From Deltaproteobacteria bacterium (GTDB taxonomy: Bacteria; Desulfobacterota; Desulfarculia; Adiutricales; Adiutricaceae), in NCBI GenBank assembly GCA_031276865.1, contig JAISMF010000028.1, positions 1 through 53,797 on the forward strand: a stretch of 53,797 nt of DNA, in the 5' to 3' direction. Below are positions 53,676 through 53,797 of this stretch, one piece after another; the first letter of the stretch is position 1, and the number at the start of each line of letters is the position of its first letter. Both the position numbers and the translations under genes were made by a program. The notes beneath the pieces were generated by a model. The model was given only the letters and a program-made list of their open reading frames with translations, did no database searches and was not told the DNA's origin.

Positions 53676-53797
53676 TTAAGACGCCTTCCTGGCTGGGGCG
53701 TTTTTCTTCTCCCGCTTCCTCTTTTCAAGATCGAGTATCCACGCTTCGGACACCTCCAAGGACTTGGCGATAAGCTCAAGCGATGCTCCATTCTCCA
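53676..53797 (-). pseudogene. Second transposase 3' end, cut by the window edge
   Basis: Same frame as the fragment at 53428-53577: LENGASLELIAKSLEVSEAW through to RKAS and TAA at 53678-53676. The gene continues beyond the right edge, so whether a full-length PD-(D/E)XK transposase or another partial repeat unit lies there is unknown. Confidence 0.55.

Larger units (their letters stand above)
53333..53797 (-). repeat. Tandem repeat with 248-bp period
   Basis: The 217-bp segment at 53333-53549 recurs at 53581-53797 with few changes, and the second copy runs off the window. The 31 bp between them would complete a 248-bp unit. No third copy precedes the first. Each unit carries the 3' end of the same small transposase-like frame on the minus strand. 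Confidence 0.9.

Noticed and set aside
53333..53797. Possible CRISPR or integron repeats
   Set aside because: The repeat is 217 bp long with a coding 3' end, far from either architecture.

Overview
The window reads as a GC-rich chromosome segment of a Gram-negative bacterium. Kdo synthesis genes and an autotransporter show an outer membrane. The elongasome cluster, a cysteine-bearing EF-Tu insert (C183, C188, C191), CooC and a DUF3786 gene point to the deltaproteobacterial (Desulfobacterota) lineage, probably an anaerobe with CO dehydrogenase. Decaying accessory genes and mobile remnants would fit a host-associated genome with relaxed selection, such as a gut deltaproteobacterium. That last step is inference; no 16S rRNA gene is present.

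Layout. 0.5-1.6 kb: tilS. 2.3-23.8 kb: one co-directional str-S10-spc-alpha ribosomal supercluster (rpsL, rpsG, fusA, tuf, rpsJ, rplC, rplD, rplW, rplB, rpsS, rplV, rpsC, rplP, rpmC, rpsQ, rplN, rplX, rplE, rpsZ, rpsH, rplF, rplR, rpsE, rpmD, rplO, secY, adk, rpmJ, rpsM, rpsK, rpsD, rpoA, rplQ). It keeps the classical order but is loosely packed, has hairpins in several spacers, and lacks map and infA between adk and rpmJ. Several essential genes appear to start at TTG with good ribosome binding sites. 23.9-26.8 kb: two mreB paralogues separated by a strong terminator and a new promoter. 26.9-30.5 kb: eroded DNA with a nucleotidyltransferase remnant and a heavily frameshifted AAA-ATPase/PD-(D/E)XK pseudogene. 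30.8-35.7 kb: mreC-mreD-mrdA-rodA, completing the rod-shape machinery with mreB. 36.2-37.2 kb: tRNA-Pro(CGG), then a decayed HEPN-nucleotidyltransferase pair. 38-38.9 kb: two small unrecognised genes. 39.8-42.2 kb: an autotransporter. 42.3-46.1 kb, minus strand: uvrC, kdsC, kdsA. 46.4-47.3 kb: a third ATPase remnant. 47.7-50.5 kb, minus strand: dgt-like HD hydrolase, cooC and a DUF3786 gene, probably one operon. 51.4 kb to the end: an ATPase 5' fragment joined to a degenerate group II intron, an inverted-repeat element with a relative near 47.4 kb, and a 248-bp-period tandem repeat carrying 3' ends of a PD-(D/E)XK-type transposase.

The intact genes are housekeeping. I found no intact undescribed system. 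The most unusual signals are tandem-repeat tails on otherwise conserved proteins (TilS, L22, UvrC), a duplicated start site at rplD, terminator-like hairpins inside the ribosomal operon, orphan terminators in a gene-free AT-rich stretch, the MreB pair with a near-identical core, and the clustered mobile debris at the right end.
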